Source of the DNA: an uncultured Spartobacteria bacterium
GTDB lineage: Bacteria; Verrucomicrobiota; Verrucomicrobiia; Chthoniobacterales; UBA6821
Assembly (NCBI GenBank): GCA_903913785.1
Contig: CAIWMF010000052.1
Span: forward strand, 1 to 37,484
Direction: 5' to 3'
Length of the DNA stretch: 37,484 bases
Part shown: positions 26,258 to 36,976 of the stretch, piece after piece
How the letters are laid out: each line of letters starts with the position of its first letter
Position numbering within the stretch: the first letter of the stretch is position 1
Position numbers and translations under genes: made by a program
The notes under the pieces: generated by a model
What the model was told of the DNA's origin: nothing
Database searches by the model: none
The model's input: only the letters and a program-made list of their open reading frames with translations

Positions 26258-27622
26258 ATGTCTGCACATCACAAGAGTTCATCCCAATTATCGCAGTTAT
26301 ACCGTAAGACGATTGCCCATTACCTGAATCTCATCATTCCACAACAAGCCTCGCTTTTAGTCTTAGGATGTGGCAATGGTGTTTTGCTTAAGATGCTGCA
26401 TGGTAGTCAAAAAATCGGCGTCGACTGGAATGAAGAATCGATTGCAGAGGCCCTTGCTCAACATAAGAGCGATACATTTATGGTCGCATCGTTAGAAAAT
26501 GATATTCCACCCATTACCCCCGACTATATCGTCTTATCTGACATGTTGCATCACGTAGGGGACGTGCAAGCAGTTTTGGACAATATTTATTCCTACGCGG
26601 CTCCTTCCACACGCTTGGTGATTAGTTGTTACAATACGCTCTGGCGTCCATTACTAGCACTAGCAACGTTTTTTGGTCTGCGTGTTCGCGAGGCGCCTGC
26701 CAATTGGCTGTCACGACATGACATCACCAATCTTCTGGAGCTAGCATCCTGGGAGATTATTCGTAGCGAAGCACGCATTCTTTGCCCTGTCCCTATTCCA
26801 CTGGTTTCTTCTTTTCTCAATCGCTGGATAGCCCCCCTACTTCCTTGTTGCTGCTTGGCGCTCATTTTTGTGGCACGACCAGTGCCCTCACCCTCCGTCA
26901 AGGACAAAAGTGTCTCCATCATTGTTCCTGCCCGGAATGAATCAGGTAATATCGCAGCAGCACTCGCACGAACCCCCAAGATGGGAACATGGATGGAGTT
27001 TATTTTTGTAGAAGGTCATTCTACCGATAATACTTGGGAGGTTATTAAAGATATCGCAGCAGCACATCCCCAAATCCGTATAAAAATGGCCCAACAGCAA
27101 GGACGCGGCAAAGGAGACGCTGTACGAACAGGCTACGCTATGGCAGAGGGAGATATTTTCATGATCTTAGATGCAGATTTAACAATGCCCCCCGAGGATC
27201 TTCCAAAATTTTATCACGCTCTTGCAAGTGGCAGGTGCGAATTTGCCAATGGAAGTCGCTTGGTCTACCCGATGGAAAAAAAAGCGATGCAATTTTTAAA
27301 CCTCTGTGCGAACAAATTTTTTGGGATTGCCTTTTCCTGGCTACTCGGGCAGCAAGTGAAAGATACGCTATGTGGCACCAAGGTCCTCTCGCGTGAGAAT
27401 TATTTAAAAATTGCCGCCAATAGAAGTTACTTTGGAAATTTTGATCCCTTTGGAGACTTTGATCTTCTCTTTGGGGCAAGCAAATTGAATCTAAAAATTC
27501 GTGATATCCCCGTGCGTTATCGCGAGAGAACCTACGGTTCCACAAACATCAGTCGCTGGAGTCATGGGGCTTTACTCTTTAAAATGCTCGCTTTTGCTGC
27601 CAAAAAACTGAAATTTCTTTAA
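26258..27622 (+). CDS. Fusion: N-terminal class I SAM methyltransferase + C-terminal GT2 (dolichol-phosphate-mannose-synthase-like) glycosyltransferase
   Basis: LLVLGCGNGVLLKML; VSIIVPARNESGNIAAAL, EGHSTDNTWEVIK, GKGDAVRTGYAMAEGDIFMILDADLTMPPEDL. Confidence 0.85.
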   Translation: MSAHHKSSSQLSQLYRKTIAHYLNLIIPQQASLLVLGCGNGVLLKMLHGSQKIGVDWNEESIAEALAQHKSDTFMVASLENDIPPITPDYIVLSDMLHHVGDVQAVLDNIYSYAAPSTRLVISCYNTLWRPLLALATFFGLRVREAPANWLSRHDITNLLELASWEIIRSEARILCPVPIPLVSSFLNRWIAPLLPCCCLALIFVARPVPSPSVKDKSVSIIVPARNESGNIAAALARTPKMGTWMEFIFVEGHSTDNTWEVIKDIAAAHPQIRIKMAQQQGRGKGDAVRTGYAMAEGDIFMILDADLTMPPEDLPKFYHALASGRCEFANGSRLVYPMEKKAMQFLNLCANKFFGIAFSWLLGQQVKDTLCGTKVLSRENYLKIAANRSYFGNFDPFGDFDLLFGASKLNLKIRDIPVRYRERTYGSTNISRWSHGALLFKMLAFAAKKLKFL

Positions 27623-27635
27623 CCCGGATATTTCA
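27619..27635. repeat. Solitary left-end core of the palindromic repeat, overlapping the stop codon of the upstream gene
   Basis: ttaacccggatatttca; TAA stop at 27620-27622. Confidence 0.8.
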
Positions 27636-27690
27636 AGTTAAGAATTCTTCGTGTTCTTTCTCCGTTTTCTGTTTATGATTTGTGCTCCTT

Positions 27691-28527
27691 ATGCCGACAA
27701 AAATCATAGCCGTTGCAAATCAAAAAGGAGGGGTAGGTAAAACAACGACCACCGTGAATCTGGCAGCAGCTCTTGCAGAAGAGGGTCATTCCATCCTAGT
27801 TATTGATCTTGATCCCCAGGCTAATGCTTCGAGTGCCCTTGGCTTTGAAGGAATCGAAGAGGGCGGTTTGTACCGTGGGCTCATCGGAGAGATCCCTATG
27901 AAGGATCTCATCACCTCGACGCGCTTAGCTCATTTAGCGCTTATCCCCGCAGATTTAGAACTAGCGGGCGCTGAAATTGATATTGCACGTCATGATCAGC
28001 ATCTCATCCAACTAAAAATTATGTTGGAGGAGGTGAAAGAGTCAGGTCGCTTTTCCTATATCTTCATTGATTCACCACCCTCGCTCGGGGTGCTCATGTC
28101 TAATGCTCTGACTGCCGCCGATGAAGTGCTCATTCCCATTCAATGTGAATACTACGCATTAGAGGGTCTTGGGAAGCTTGTGGGCGTTATGGAACAACTC
28201 CGAAAAACGGGTATTAATCCTGGCCTCGCCATGACTGGACTGCTCATGACAATGTTTGATATGCGTACTAATTTAAGTAGCGCTGTCATGAAAGATGTAC
28301 GCACGCATTTTCAAGAGGTTGTTTTTGATACCGTCATTCCAAGATCGATTCGTATCAGTGAAGCGCCGAGTTTTAGTCAAACAATTTTGGAGTACGATTC
28401 CAAGGGGCCAGGGGCAGTAGCCTACCGGGCTTTAGCAAGTGAATTTCTCAAGCGTCAAGTAGCAGGAATGGCTTTTATTGGGGGGGCTTCCTCTGCTCAG
28501 GTGGTGGATACGAGTAAGTCTCACTAA
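27691..28527 (+). CDS. ParA/Soj-family chromosome-partitioning ATPase (the ORF extends to 27682)
   Basis: IIAVANQKGGVGKTTTTVNLAAAL; DLDPQANASSALG; IDSPPSLG. Confidence 0.93.
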   Translation: MPTKIIAVANQKGGVGKTTTTVNLAAALAEEGHSILVIDLDPQANASSALGFEGIEEGGLYRGLIGEIPMKDLITSTRLAHLALIPADLELAGAEIDIARHDQHLIQLKIMLEEVKESGRFSYIFIDSPPSLGVLMSNALTAADEVLIPIQCEYYALEGLGKLVGVMEQLRKTGINPGLAMTGLLMTMFDMRTNLSSAVMKDVRTHFQEVVFDTVIPRSIRISEAPSFSQTILEYDSKGPGAVAYRALASEFLKRQVAGMAFIGGASSAQVVDTSKSH

Positions 28528-28535
28528 AAAATATC

Positions 28536-29378
28536 GTGTCACAACTGAAAAATTTCCTCACCTTCATCCGTTTTTCTCATACGCTCTTTGCCTTGCCTTT
28601 TGCCCTTGGCTCGATGGTGGTTGCCGCTCATGGTTGGCCGGGATGGCCTCTTTTTGCTTTGATTATAGGATGCATGGTCTTAGCACGTACGGCAGCGATG
28701 AGTTTTAATCGTATTGTTGATTGGGAAATAGATCGGCGTAATCCTCGGACAGCCAAGCGGCAGGGGCTAGTAAAAAAAGGGGATGCCATTTTCTTTTGTG
28801 CTCTGAGTGCTTTGCTTTTTGTGGTGTTGACATTTTTAATCAATCAGCTCTGTTTTTGGTTAGCGCCGGGGGCACTCATCCTCATTTTTTTTTATTCTCT
28901 CACAAAACGATGTACGCATTTTGCACAGTTTTTTTTAGGGCTTGCCTTAGCCATTTCTCCTCTTGGAGCCTGGATAGCTGTCACCGGTACGCTGACATGG
29001 GCTCCCTTGGTCTTAGCAATGGGAGTGATGTGCTGGGTTGCTGGGTTTGATATCATCTATGCGACTCAAGACATGGAGATTGATCAGAGAGAAGGACTCT
29101 ATTCCATGGTCGTGTGGCTCGGTGCTCCACGTGCCTTACAGCTTGCAGGATACTTGCATCTCCTATTGGTTTTCGCATTACTCCTATTTGGGTGGATGAG
29201 CAACGCGCACCTTGCATATTATCTTTGTTTAATGCCGCTCCCTTTGGTGCTTTTTTATGAACATCGCATTGCCAAAACCCTCCAACTTGAGGCGATTAAT
29301 CGTGCTTTTTTTCAAACGAATGTGGTGGTCGGATTTTTGTTTTTAATAGCCACCTGCGCTGGTCTCTATGATTTATGA
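28536..29378 (+). CDS. UbiA-family prenyltransferase, likely menaquinone pathway (MqnP-type)
   Basis: NRIVDWEIDRRNPRTAKR; DIIYATQDMEIDQREGLYSM; polytopic; overlaps the mqnC start. Confidence 0.85.
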   Translation: MSQLKNFLTFIRFSHTLFALPFALGSMVVAAHGWPGWPLFALIIGCMVLARTAAMSFNRIVDWEIDRRNPRTAKRQGLVKKGDAIFFCALSALLFVVLTFLINQLCFWLAPGALILIFFYSLTKRCTHFAQFFLGLALAISPLGAWIAVTGTLTWAPLVLAMGVMCWVAGFDIIYATQDMEIDQREGLYSMVVWLGAPRALQLAGYLHLLLVFALLLFGWMSNAHLAYYLCLMPLPLVLFYEHRIAKTLQLEAINRAFFQTNVVVGFLFLIATCAGLYDL

Positions 29379-30388
29379 ATAGGAGACTTCACTTATCCTC
29401 TGCGCTAAGCCTGCTAGGTGGTGATGCTTCGCAATTGCAAGATCAAGCGCATGCTAGACGATGCGAGTATCTTGAGGCACACAAGGCCACCTACATCATC
29501 ATGCGCATTGTGAGCTATACGAATATTTGTGTAGCTGATTGTAGTTACTGTGCTTTTTATCGTAGGCCACAGGATCCGGGTGGCTACGTACTGAGTAATG
29601 AAGCAATTTTTAAAAAAATTGATGATTTGCTCAGCGCCCAAGGGAGTCTTGTTGCCATGGAGGGAGGATTTCACCCCAAGCTTAAAATTGACCATTACGA
29701 GCAACTCTTTCGTGCTGTCCGCGCACGCTACCAAGAGAAAATTGAAATTTATGGACCTACTATTGTCGAGGTGATTTTTATCGCACGGAGCTCTCGAATA
29801 TCACTTCAGGAAGCCTTAGAGCGTCTCTATCAAGCCGGACTGCGCTGGATCCCAGGGGGAGGCGCTGAGATTTTAACGGAGGCCTGGAGAAGGAAACTCT
29901 CGCCACGCAAATATTCTGTGCAAGAATATTTGGAAGGGATGGAGCTTGCTCAGAAACTCGGTTTTGGGACGACCGCAACCATGGTCATCGGCTTTGGTGA
30001 ATCGTGGGAAGATCGTTTGGAACATTTAGAACATTTGAGAAAACTACAGGATAGAACTGCTGGCTTTAGCAGTTTTTTGCTCTGGACCTACCAATCCGAT
30101 CATACGGCTCTCGGTGGCTCGCGTATTAGCAATGAAGAATATTTAAAAGCGGTGGCTATAAGTCGTCTCTACCTTGATAATGTTCCCGTCATTCGGGCTT
30201 CTTTTTTAACTCAGGGAGACCAAGGTCCTCTTGCCTTGCGCTGGGGGGCTTCTGATTTTGATATTGTCTTAGAGGATCAAGTCACACAACTCGCTGGGGC
30301 AACCATTGAATCTAATGTGGAAAAAGTTCTCTCTTGGGTCCGCGATGCAGGCATAGAGCCCGTGAAGCGAGAGCCCTATAGACTTTAG
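29375..30388 (+). CDS. mqnC: Radical SAM cyclic dehypoxanthinyl futalosine synthase
   Basis: YTNICVADCSYCAFYRRP (CxxxCxxC), GLRWIPGGGAEIL, ELAQKLGFGTTATMVIGFGE. Confidence 0.85.
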   Translation: MNRRLHLSSALSLLGGDASQLQDQAHARRCEYLEAHKATYIIMRIVSYTNICVADCSYCAFYRRPQDPGGYVLSNEAIFKKIDDLLSAQGSLVAMEGGFHPKLKIDHYEQLFRAVRARYQEKIEIYGPTIVEVIFIARSSRISLQEALERLYQAGLRWIPGGGAEILTEAWRRKLSPRKYSVQEYLEGMELAQKLGFGTTATMVIGFGESWEDRLEHLEHLRKLQDRTAGFSSFLLWTYQSDHTALGGSRISNEEYLKAVAISRLYLDNVPVIRASFLTQGDQGPLALRWGASDFDIVLEDQVTQLAGATIESNVEKVLSWVRDAGIEPVKREPYRL

Positions 30389-31380
30389 TTTTTGGTGAGT
30401 AATCCGAGCTCTTCTAAGAGTTCTCTATCCCGATCGCTTTCGGGATTGCCTGCGGTGAGGAGTTTTTCACCATAATGGATGGAATTAGCTCCTGCAAAGA
30501 AACAGAGCGCCTGCCCTTCACGCGTTAATTGATCACGTCCCGCGGAGAGTCGGACACGAGCCTTAGGCAGAACAATGCGGGTCGTGGCGATGAGTCTGAC
30601 AAATTCAAAAATGTCAACTGGCGGTTGATCGGCTAACGGGGTTCCTGGCATGGGAACGAGACAATTAATGGGGACACTCTCAGGTAGCGGATCAAGTTGA
30701 GATAATACTTCAAGCATGCGGAGACGATCGGTAATACTCTCTCCCATGCCGATAATACCACCACAACACACAGACATCCCTGCGCGCTGCACGGCGCCAA
30801 TGGTATCGAGTCGATCTTGAAATGTCCGTGTAGAAATAATGTTGGGGTAATATTCTGGAGAGGTATCAATGTTATGGTTGTAGGCCGTCACCCCTGCTTC
30901 CTTGAGCTGGCGCGCTTCCTCATCACCTAAGAGTCCCAAAGTCACACATACTTCCATGCCTAATTTACTCACCTCACGCACAGTTTTAAGGACTTCCTGA
31001 AATTTTGCATCCCCGCTCTTAACACCACGCCATGCTGTTCCCATACAGAAGCGTGCAGCCCCGTTTTCTTTGGCTTGGTGCGCACGCGGGAGAACCTCTT
31101 CGCATTTCATTAAGGGTTCTATATCCAGTTCCGTTTTGTAACGCGCGCTCTGAGTACAGTAGGCACAATCTTCACTGCACCCACCGGTTTTAATACTTAA
31201 TAATGTGCAGAGCTGCACATCATGGGTGCTCCAGGATGCTTGATGAACATCATGGGAACGTCTAATGAGTTCAAAAAAAGAGGTTTCGTAAATGGACCTA
31301 AGATCAGCAAGAGAAAAAGAAGAGGGTGACATGAAGAAGGATGAGGTAAAAATAACGGACATTAACGTAGGGAGGTTCAA
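30385..31380 (-). CDS. bioB: Biotin synthase (likely start near MSPSSFSLADL)
   Basis: LLSIKTGGCSEDCAYCTQSARY; YNHNIDTSPEYYPNIISTR; CCGGIIGMGES. Confidence 0.95.
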   Translation of the reverse strand: MNLPTLMSVIFTSSFFMSPSSFSLADLRSIYETSFFELIRRSHDVHQASWSTHDVQLCTLLSIKTGGCSEDCAYCTQSARYKTELDIEPLMKCEEVLPRAHQAKENGAARFCMGTAWRGVKSGDAKFQEVLKTVREVSKLGMEVCVTLGLLGDEEARQLKEAGVTAYNHNIDTSPEYYPNIISTRTFQDRLDTIGAVQRAGMSVCCGGIIGMGESITDRLRMLEVLSQLDPLPESVPINCLVPMPGTPLADQPPVDIFEFVRLIATTRIVLPKARVRLSAGRDQLTREGQALCFFAGANSIHYGEKLLTAGNPESDRDRELLEELGLLTKN

Positions 31381-31419
31381 GATCCTAAGGAAGCCGAAAA
31401 AAAGATCAGGGGATTTTTT

Positions 31420-31956
31420 TTAGTTTGTGCGCTCTCGCTCGACTAGTGCTCGTGAGAGCCAACAGATATCTAGAGCGAGTGCACGAATGCGTTCTTGGAG
31501 TTCTCCGTTCATGATCTGATCCTCGTTAAATTGATCGCCCGTAGCATAGACATGACGCGGCAGGATGTAAGAATGAAAATCAAGCATCAAACTTCCTATG
31601 AGTGGCATAACAGCCATATAGCTTCCTTTACCACCAGCAGCACAGAGGATACCGACAGGTTTTCCATACCAGGCTTGACCGGTGTTTTCAATAAAACTCT
31701 TGGTTGCTGCATTGACCCCATAGTTATAAATAGGCATGGCAAGAAGGATCCCACTAGCAGAGGCAACTAATTTTTTCGCTTCCACGACTCTTTGATCCTC
31801 ATGGGAGCAATGACCATCGCAGAAAGGGAGTGGCATCGTACGCAAGTCGAGAAAATGAGTCTCTTGGTGTAACTGTTCGACTTCCTTTACTGCTGCTTGA
31901 GCAAGCAGGCGCGAGCGGCTTTGAGGATGATGGCTACAAGAGATGGTAAGAATCAT
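31420..31956 (-). CDS. NAD(P)H-dependent FMN reductase family protein
   Basis: ILTISCSHHPQSRSRLLAQ; GILLAMPIYNYGVNAATKSFIENT. Confidence 0.8.
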   Translation of the reverse strand: MILTISCSHHPQSRSRLLAQAAVKEVEQLHQETHFLDLRTMPLPFCDGHCSHEDQRVVEAKKLVASASGILLAMPIYNYGVNAATKSFIENTGQAWYGKPVGILCAAGGKGSYMAVMPLIGSLMLDFHSYILPRHVYATGDQFNEDQIMNGELQERIRALALDICWLSRALVERERTN

Positions 31957-31987
31957 AGGAATTAGAAATTACGAACCTGTTTTTAAA

Positions 31988-32020
31988 GTTGATAAAGAAC
32001 AAGACATCGACGGCGCACAG
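31988..32020. repeat. Second copy of the non-TIR module found at 15596-15628
   Basis: gttgataaagaacaagacatcgacggcgcacag vs gctgatgaagaacaagaagtcgacggcgcacag. Confidence 0.7.
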
Positions 32021-32066
32021 CAGTGAAATATGAACGCCATACTTGATCCGCATGCAATATATTCCC

Positions 32067-32540
32067 TCATGAGATCAATTGTTTAATGAATCGCGTCGTG
32101 GAACGACCTGGAGTAAGAGGAAGAATAATGACCCGTGCACCACACTGATTTAGGGCTGCTTGCTCGCCTCTATCTAAGCTTTCAGGTGTGTAATCACCAC
32201 CTTTTGCATAGATCGATGGGCGTAACTCTTCAATGACCCTGGTCACTCTTAAATCATCAAATATCGTCACATAATCCACACAGCGCAAGGAGGCAAGGAC
32301 CTCTGCACGATCTTCTGCAGGATTCAGAGGGCGTGTCGGCCCTTTGAGTTCTTGAACAGATCGGTCGCTATTCACTGCTACTATTAATGCATCTCCTAAG
32401 GCACGTGCCTGCTCAAGGTAGCGCACATGACCAATGTGGAGTAGATCAAAACAACCATTAGTCAAAACCAAACGGCGTTCCTCACGACGAAATTGTTTGC
32501 CCAGAGCAGCACAGTGTTGAGCAGTGATCAGATGGTCCAT
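32067..32540 (-). CDS. rfaE2: D-glycero-beta-D-manno-heptose 1-phosphate adenylyltransferase-like
   Basis: LTNGCFDLLHIGHVRYLEQARALGDALIVAVNSDRSV; AKGGDYTPESL. Confidence 0.9.
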   Translation of the reverse strand: MDHLITAQHCAALGKQFRREERRLVLTNGCFDLLHIGHVRYLEQARALGDALIVAVNSDRSVQELKGPTRPLNPAEDRAEVLASLRCVDYVTIFDDLRVTRVIEELRPSIYAKGGDYTPESLDRGEQAALNQCGARVIILPLTPGRSTTRFIKQLIS

Positions 32541-32622
32541 GGTCGCAACATAACAACAGAGCGCGTCTCAAGAAAAAAGAATTTTTTACTTGTTTCTTTT
32601 ATGTAAGGCATCGTTTCAGACC

Positions 32623-32722
32623 ATAGCCCGTATATTTCATGCTGATCGTGACGAGGAGGCCGTGAAGCAAGAGGGTGGGATCAGGCAGGCGAGCATTTTG
32701 ACACACTTTGTCTTAGAAGACA
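32623..32722. repeat. Palindromic repeat, left arm only, capped by a perfect hairpin
   Basis: atagcccgtatatttcatgctgatcgtgacgaggaggccgtgaag...ggcaggcgagcattttgac then TGTCTT-ag-AAGACA. Confidence 0.85.
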
Positions 32723-32748
32723 CTTGCTAAGAGAAATGCGACTTCAAG

Positions 32749-34239
32749 CTAAAAAATGATTCCTGTCTGTGCTCCAATGACGAGCGCGGAGGGAATATGT
32801 CCTGTTCCTCCAGGATTAATAATCCACTGGAGATCGGGTTGAATATAGAAAAATTTGGTAAAGTTCATACGATAGCCAAGTTCATAAATGAGTTCGTAGG
32901 TTGGCGTTCCTCCCTGTGAACGCGCAAGAGGAGTTCCTGCAAGCGAGCTACTAAAGTCACCATACGAGGAACCAAAAATAAGAGAGTCATCCATACGGCC
33001 TGGAATAAGCCCAGTATAGATAGCTCCTGCATTGGCCTGAAAGGTCACAATGGAGATATTTTCTTGTGGACATAAGACATAGGAAGACCAAAGCACAAGA
33101 CCCGTATCATTTAAAGGATTAGGGCGATAGACTGTCTGATCGGCATGATAATACAATCCATAGGAATTAGGTGCATTGGTGGGGGTATTTAGCTGACGAT
33201 ATTCCCAAGAAGAGTAGTATCCTCCCACCCAGTAATGGCCCTCGAGGCCTTTGAGCTTTGCGATATCAACAGGTTTACCAAATGATTTTAGCGACGTGGA
33301 ATCATCAGGTTTCTTAAGAGAAGATGATGGATTGTTCTTATGCAGAGACGTGGGTTTGCAAAATTCAGGACTCCAGCTGTATTGACCAATGAGCAAGGCC
33401 CCATTGCTAGGATAAAAATCCCAATTGAGTCCATTAAGAGAGGGGGTGGTCATTTGGTAAATACCGAGGCGCAGTGCGGTGGTCGAGGTCAGATTGATTT
33501 TAAGACGGCTTCCCCAAACAGCGTTCGGGTAGGTCGGTAATTTTCCATCAATGGCAAATCCACGTGTCGTACTATCAATAGCGTGGTTCATGTAGAGCCA
33601 GTAGAGTGGGGAAACATCAAAATCGTTGTTAATGCCAAGACGTCCGAATTTAAGACTCCACCTGTCCTTAAAAAAATCTTGTTGGTAGGAAAGCTCGTAC
33701 CACTTGAAGGTATGACCATCGGCAAGCTGCTGGACACGATAAAAATTGCCAATATTTTTTTGAGAAAGACTCAATCCGTCGCGCTGCAGCGTATTCATTC
33801 TAAAATAGCCACCATGCCATCCAAAAAGTTTTTCTGTCTCCACTAAACAGGCAAAGGTAAAATTATCAGCATAGGTAAATCCTCCAGGAATTTTTCCTCC
33901 TACCGGATTACCAGCGATGTCGGAGGTGTAGGTCGTCGAAAGTTCAATGCCATGTTTGTCCAAATAATCTCGCGTTCCAAACCAATTACCCGAGGCATTT
34001 TTATACTCTCTAATACTGCGCGGAAATTGAGCCATCGCGTCATAGGGGGAAATAAAGCGTTGAGGTTCTTTATTAATAAAAAGTTCGTTGATGAGTTGAT
34101 CCTCCTCCTCATCAATCATGGATTCAAAGGTAGAGCGCAGAAGCTCTAAGGTTTTTGGACCACGTGTATCGCTCCCTTGTTGGTTGCTGGTGGTGGTAGA
34201 TAAGGCTGCGGCGGCGATCAGACAGAGGGAAAAAAGCAT
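32749..34239 (-). CDS. OprB-family carbohydrate porin
   Basis: Signal peptide; GNWFGTRDYLDKHGIELSTTYTSDIAGNPVGG; C-terminal aromatic-ending beta strand. Confidence 0.85.
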   Translation of the reverse strand: MLFSLCLIAAAALSTTTSNQQGSDTRGPKTLELLRSTFESMIDEEEDQLINELFINKEPQRFISPYDAMAQFPRSIREYKNASGNWFGTRDYLDKHGIELSTTYTSDIAGNPVGGKIPGGFTYADNFTFACLVETEKLFGWHGGYFRMNTLQRDGLSLSQKNIGNFYRVQQLADGHTFKWYELSYQQDFFKDRWSLKFGRLGINNDFDVSPLYWLYMNHAIDSTTRGFAIDGKLPTYPNAVWGSRLKINLTSTTALRLGIYQMTTPSLNGLNWDFYPSNGALLIGQYSWSPEFCKPTSLHKNNPSSSLKKPDDSTSLKSFGKPVDIAKLKGLEGHYWVGGYYSSWEYRQLNTPTNAPNSYGLYYHADQTVYRPNPLNDTGLVLWSSYVLCPQENISIVTFQANAGAIYTGLIPGRMDDSLIFGSSYGDFSSSLAGTPLARSQGGTPTYELIYELGYRMNFTKFFYIQPDLQWIINPGGTGHIPSALVIGAQTGIIF

Positions 34240-34396
34240 ATGTTGGGATCAAGAATGACGATCCTTATAGCCAGAGTTAAGGCTTAATCAAGGAAATTGT
34301 AGAGTTTGCTCTTAAATAGGAGCATGTTGACTTTTATGATTGATAGTCCCCCGTCGAATCGATGATACTTCCGTGTTCTCTCATGCGTGAGAGTCA

Positions 34397-36976
34397 TTGC
34401 CACCTACACTTTATTTTACCTTGTACCACCAAAACGAAAAAATAGAACTCATCGATGTTTCTGAAGAAATATCCCGGTCCTTTCTCGACTACTCGATGTC
34501 TGTGATTATTTCTAGAGCGCTTCCCGATGTGCGGGATGGATTAAAGCCATCACAACGGCGTATTCTCTACTCGATGAAGGAATTAGGGGTGATGCCTGGG
34601 CGCAAGCACTTGAAGTGCGCGAAGATTGTCGGAGAAACCATGGGTAACTATCATCCTCATGGTGATCAGGCCATCTACCCAACACTTGTCCATATGGCGC
34701 AGTCGTGGGCCATGCGCGAGATGCTCATTGAGGGACAAGGAAATTTTGGCTCTGTGGAAGGTGACCCTCCAGCGTCCATGCGTTACACAGAAGCACGCCT
34801 GCGTCCTCTAGGAGCACTCCTCATGGAAGACATGGAAAATAACACCGTTGACTTCGTTCCCAACTATGATGAAACACGTGAGGAGCCAACGGTCTTTCCT
34901 GCTGCCTTTCCTAACCTTCTTGTCAACGGAGGAACTGGTATTGCCGTTGGTATGGCCACTAATCTCCCTCCACATAACCTGGCAGAGATTATTGATGCGA
35001 TCTGTGCTCAGATCGAAAATCCTGAGATTTCTTTAGATGAGTTGATGCAACATGTGAAGGGACCTGATTTTCCAACAGGATGCCAGCTTTGTGGTGTTCA
35101 GGGAATACGTCAATACTTTGAGACAGGACGCGGTTCTCTCAAGGTCCGCGGTCGTGCAGGCTTAGAAGAACTCAAAGGAGGGCGCGAGCAAATTGTCATT
35201 ACCGAGATTCCCTACAATGTGAATCGCGCGGTACTTGTCGAGAGGATTGCAAGTCTTGTGAATGAAAAGATCTTGCCTGAAATTAGCGCAATTCGTGATG
35301 AATCTGACGAAAACACCCGTGTGGTCATCGAGCTCAAACGAGATGCAATTCCCAAAGTCGTCATCAATAATCTCTACAAACATACGGCGCTAGAATCCTC
35401 TTTTTCCGTGATGATGCTGGCCATTGATCGAGGCCGTCCAAAACTCTTATCACTCAAGGAAGCCATTGCCTGCTTTATCGAGCATCGTCGTGAAGTCATC
35501 GTACGTCGTACACGGTACCTTCTCGATCAAGCAGAACTCCGCGCCGAGAAGCTCGAAGGATATTTGATTGCCCTTGCCAATCTAGATGAATTTATCCGTA
35601 TTATTCGCGACTCATCGAATCGTGAAGAGGCAAAGGTAAAATTGCTTGCCTTTGAATTTACGAAAAAGCAAATAGAGCATTTTGGTTTTCAGCTACGTCG
35701 AGAGGAACGCCTCGTCGATGGAAACTATTTCATGAGTGAACTTCAGGTCGATGCGATCCTGGAACTCCGTCTTTATCAATTAACCGGCCTAGAGCGTGAG
35801 AAAGTCCTTGGAGAGTATTTGGAACTTCTCAAGGTTATTATGGATCTTGAGGATATTTTATCGCGTGAAGAGCGCGTACTCGGCTTAATTACCTCGGAGC
35901 TTCTTACCATCAAAGAAAAACATGGTCGCCCCCGGCTTACCGAAATTATTCCTGCTGAAGGAGAAATTTCTATCGAGGATTTGATCGCTAATGAAGGCTG
36001 CATCATCACGATCACCCATAAAGGCTTTATTAAAAGGACAGCCGTAAGCTCCTACCGTTCTCAAAAACGTGGAGGGAAGGGAGTCGTCGGAATGACAACA
36101 CGCGAGGCCGCTAATGAGACGGAGGAAGGTGATTTTGTCGAGCATCTCTTTACAGCTAGCGCTCATGATTACCTGGTCTTTTTTACAAAAAGTGGCAGGT
36201 GCTATGTGGAGCGTGTTTATGAAATCCCCGAAATGAGTCGTGCTGCTAAGGGGCGCTCTATAGCCAATATTCTCAATCTTCAGCCAGGAGAAAAAATCGC
36301 AGCAACCCTGCGCATTCAATCTAAAAATAGCGGCGGAGTAGGTGCCCTAGACACAACCTGGGATCCTCATCTCCATATCTTTTTTGTGACGCGAAGCGGC
36401 ATTGTTAAAAAATCGAATCTAGCCGATTTTGCCAATATCCGCACAGGTGGAATCATTGCCATCCAAATTGAAGAAGGGGATGAACTCATTGATGCTGTTC
36501 AAACTAACGGTCACGATGAAATTGTCCTTGTCACCAAGCAAGGTCAAAGCATCCGCTTTAGTGAAGAAGAACTCCGGGATCAAGGGCGCAAGACGGTGGG
36601 TGTTTGGGGTATTCGTCTCGCTGCTGGTGATGCGGTTGTTGCTATTGCAGTGGTCTCTCCGCAATCAACACTCCTGGTTGCCGGCGAACAAGGCATTGGC
36701 AAGCGAACTTCCTTTGATCAGTACCGCAAACAGACCCGTGGTGGTAAAGGAATCATCACCATGAAAACAGGTGATAAGACAGGCTTGGTGGTCGGTGCCT
36801 TAGCCGTCACGGATCGTGATGAAATCATGCTCATTACCTCGGGCGGTCAAATGGTCAGAACCCGAGTTGGAGAAATTCGTGAAGTCGGTCGCAACACAAT
36901 GGGTGTCAAATTAATCAACCTTCCCTCAAAAGAAAAACTCCAAGCCATTGCCCCCGTGGTGAGTGAGGAAGAGTAG
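34397..36976 (+). CDS. gyrA: DNA gyrase subunit A (TTG or downstream start)
   Basis: [53 protein letters not shown]-type SQKRGGKGV box. Confidence 0.95.
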   Translation: MPPTLYFTLYHQNEKIELIDVSEEISRSFLDYSMSVIISRALPDVRDGLKPSQRRILYSMKELGVMPGRKHLKCAKIVGETMGNYHPHGDQAIYPTLVHMAQSWAMREMLIEGQGNFGSVEGDPPASMRYTEARLRPLGALLMEDMENNTVDFVPNYDETREEPTVFPAAFPNLLVNGGTGIAVGMATNLPPHNLAEIIDAICAQIENPEISLDELMQHVKGPDFPTGCQLCGVQGIRQYFETGRGSLKVRGRAGLEELKGGREQIVITEIPYNVNRAVLVERIASLVNEKILPEISAIRDESDENTRVVIELKRDAIPKVVINNLYKHTALESSFSVMMLAIDRGRPKLLSLKEAIACFIEHRREVIVRRTRYLLDQAELRAEKLEGYLIALANLDEFIRIIRDSSNREEAKVKLLAFEFTKKQIEHFGFQLRREERLVDGNYFMSELQVDAILELRLYQLTGLEREKVLGEYLELLKVIMDLEDILSREERVLGLITSELLTIKEKHGRPRLTEIIPAEGEISIEDLIANEGCIITITHKGFIKRTAVSSYRSQKRGGKGVVGMTTREAANETEEGDFVEHLFTASAHDYLVFFTKSGRCYVERVYEIPEMSRAAKGRSIANILNLQPGEKIAATLRIQSKNSGGVGALDTTWDPHLHIFFVTRSGIVKKSNLADFANIRTGGIIAIQIEEGDELIDAVQTNGHDEIVLVTKQGQSIRFSEEELRDQGRKTVGVWGIRLAAGDAVVAIAVVSPQSTLLVAGEQGIGKRTSFDQYRKQTRGGKGIITMKTGDKTGLVVGALAVTDRDEIMLITSGGQMVRTRVGEIREVGRNTMGVKLINLPSKEKLQAIAPVVSEEE

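Noticed and set aside
30385-30388. 4-bp overlap between convergent mqnC and bioB stops
   Set aside because: Compact convergent overlaps are common and need no special explanation.
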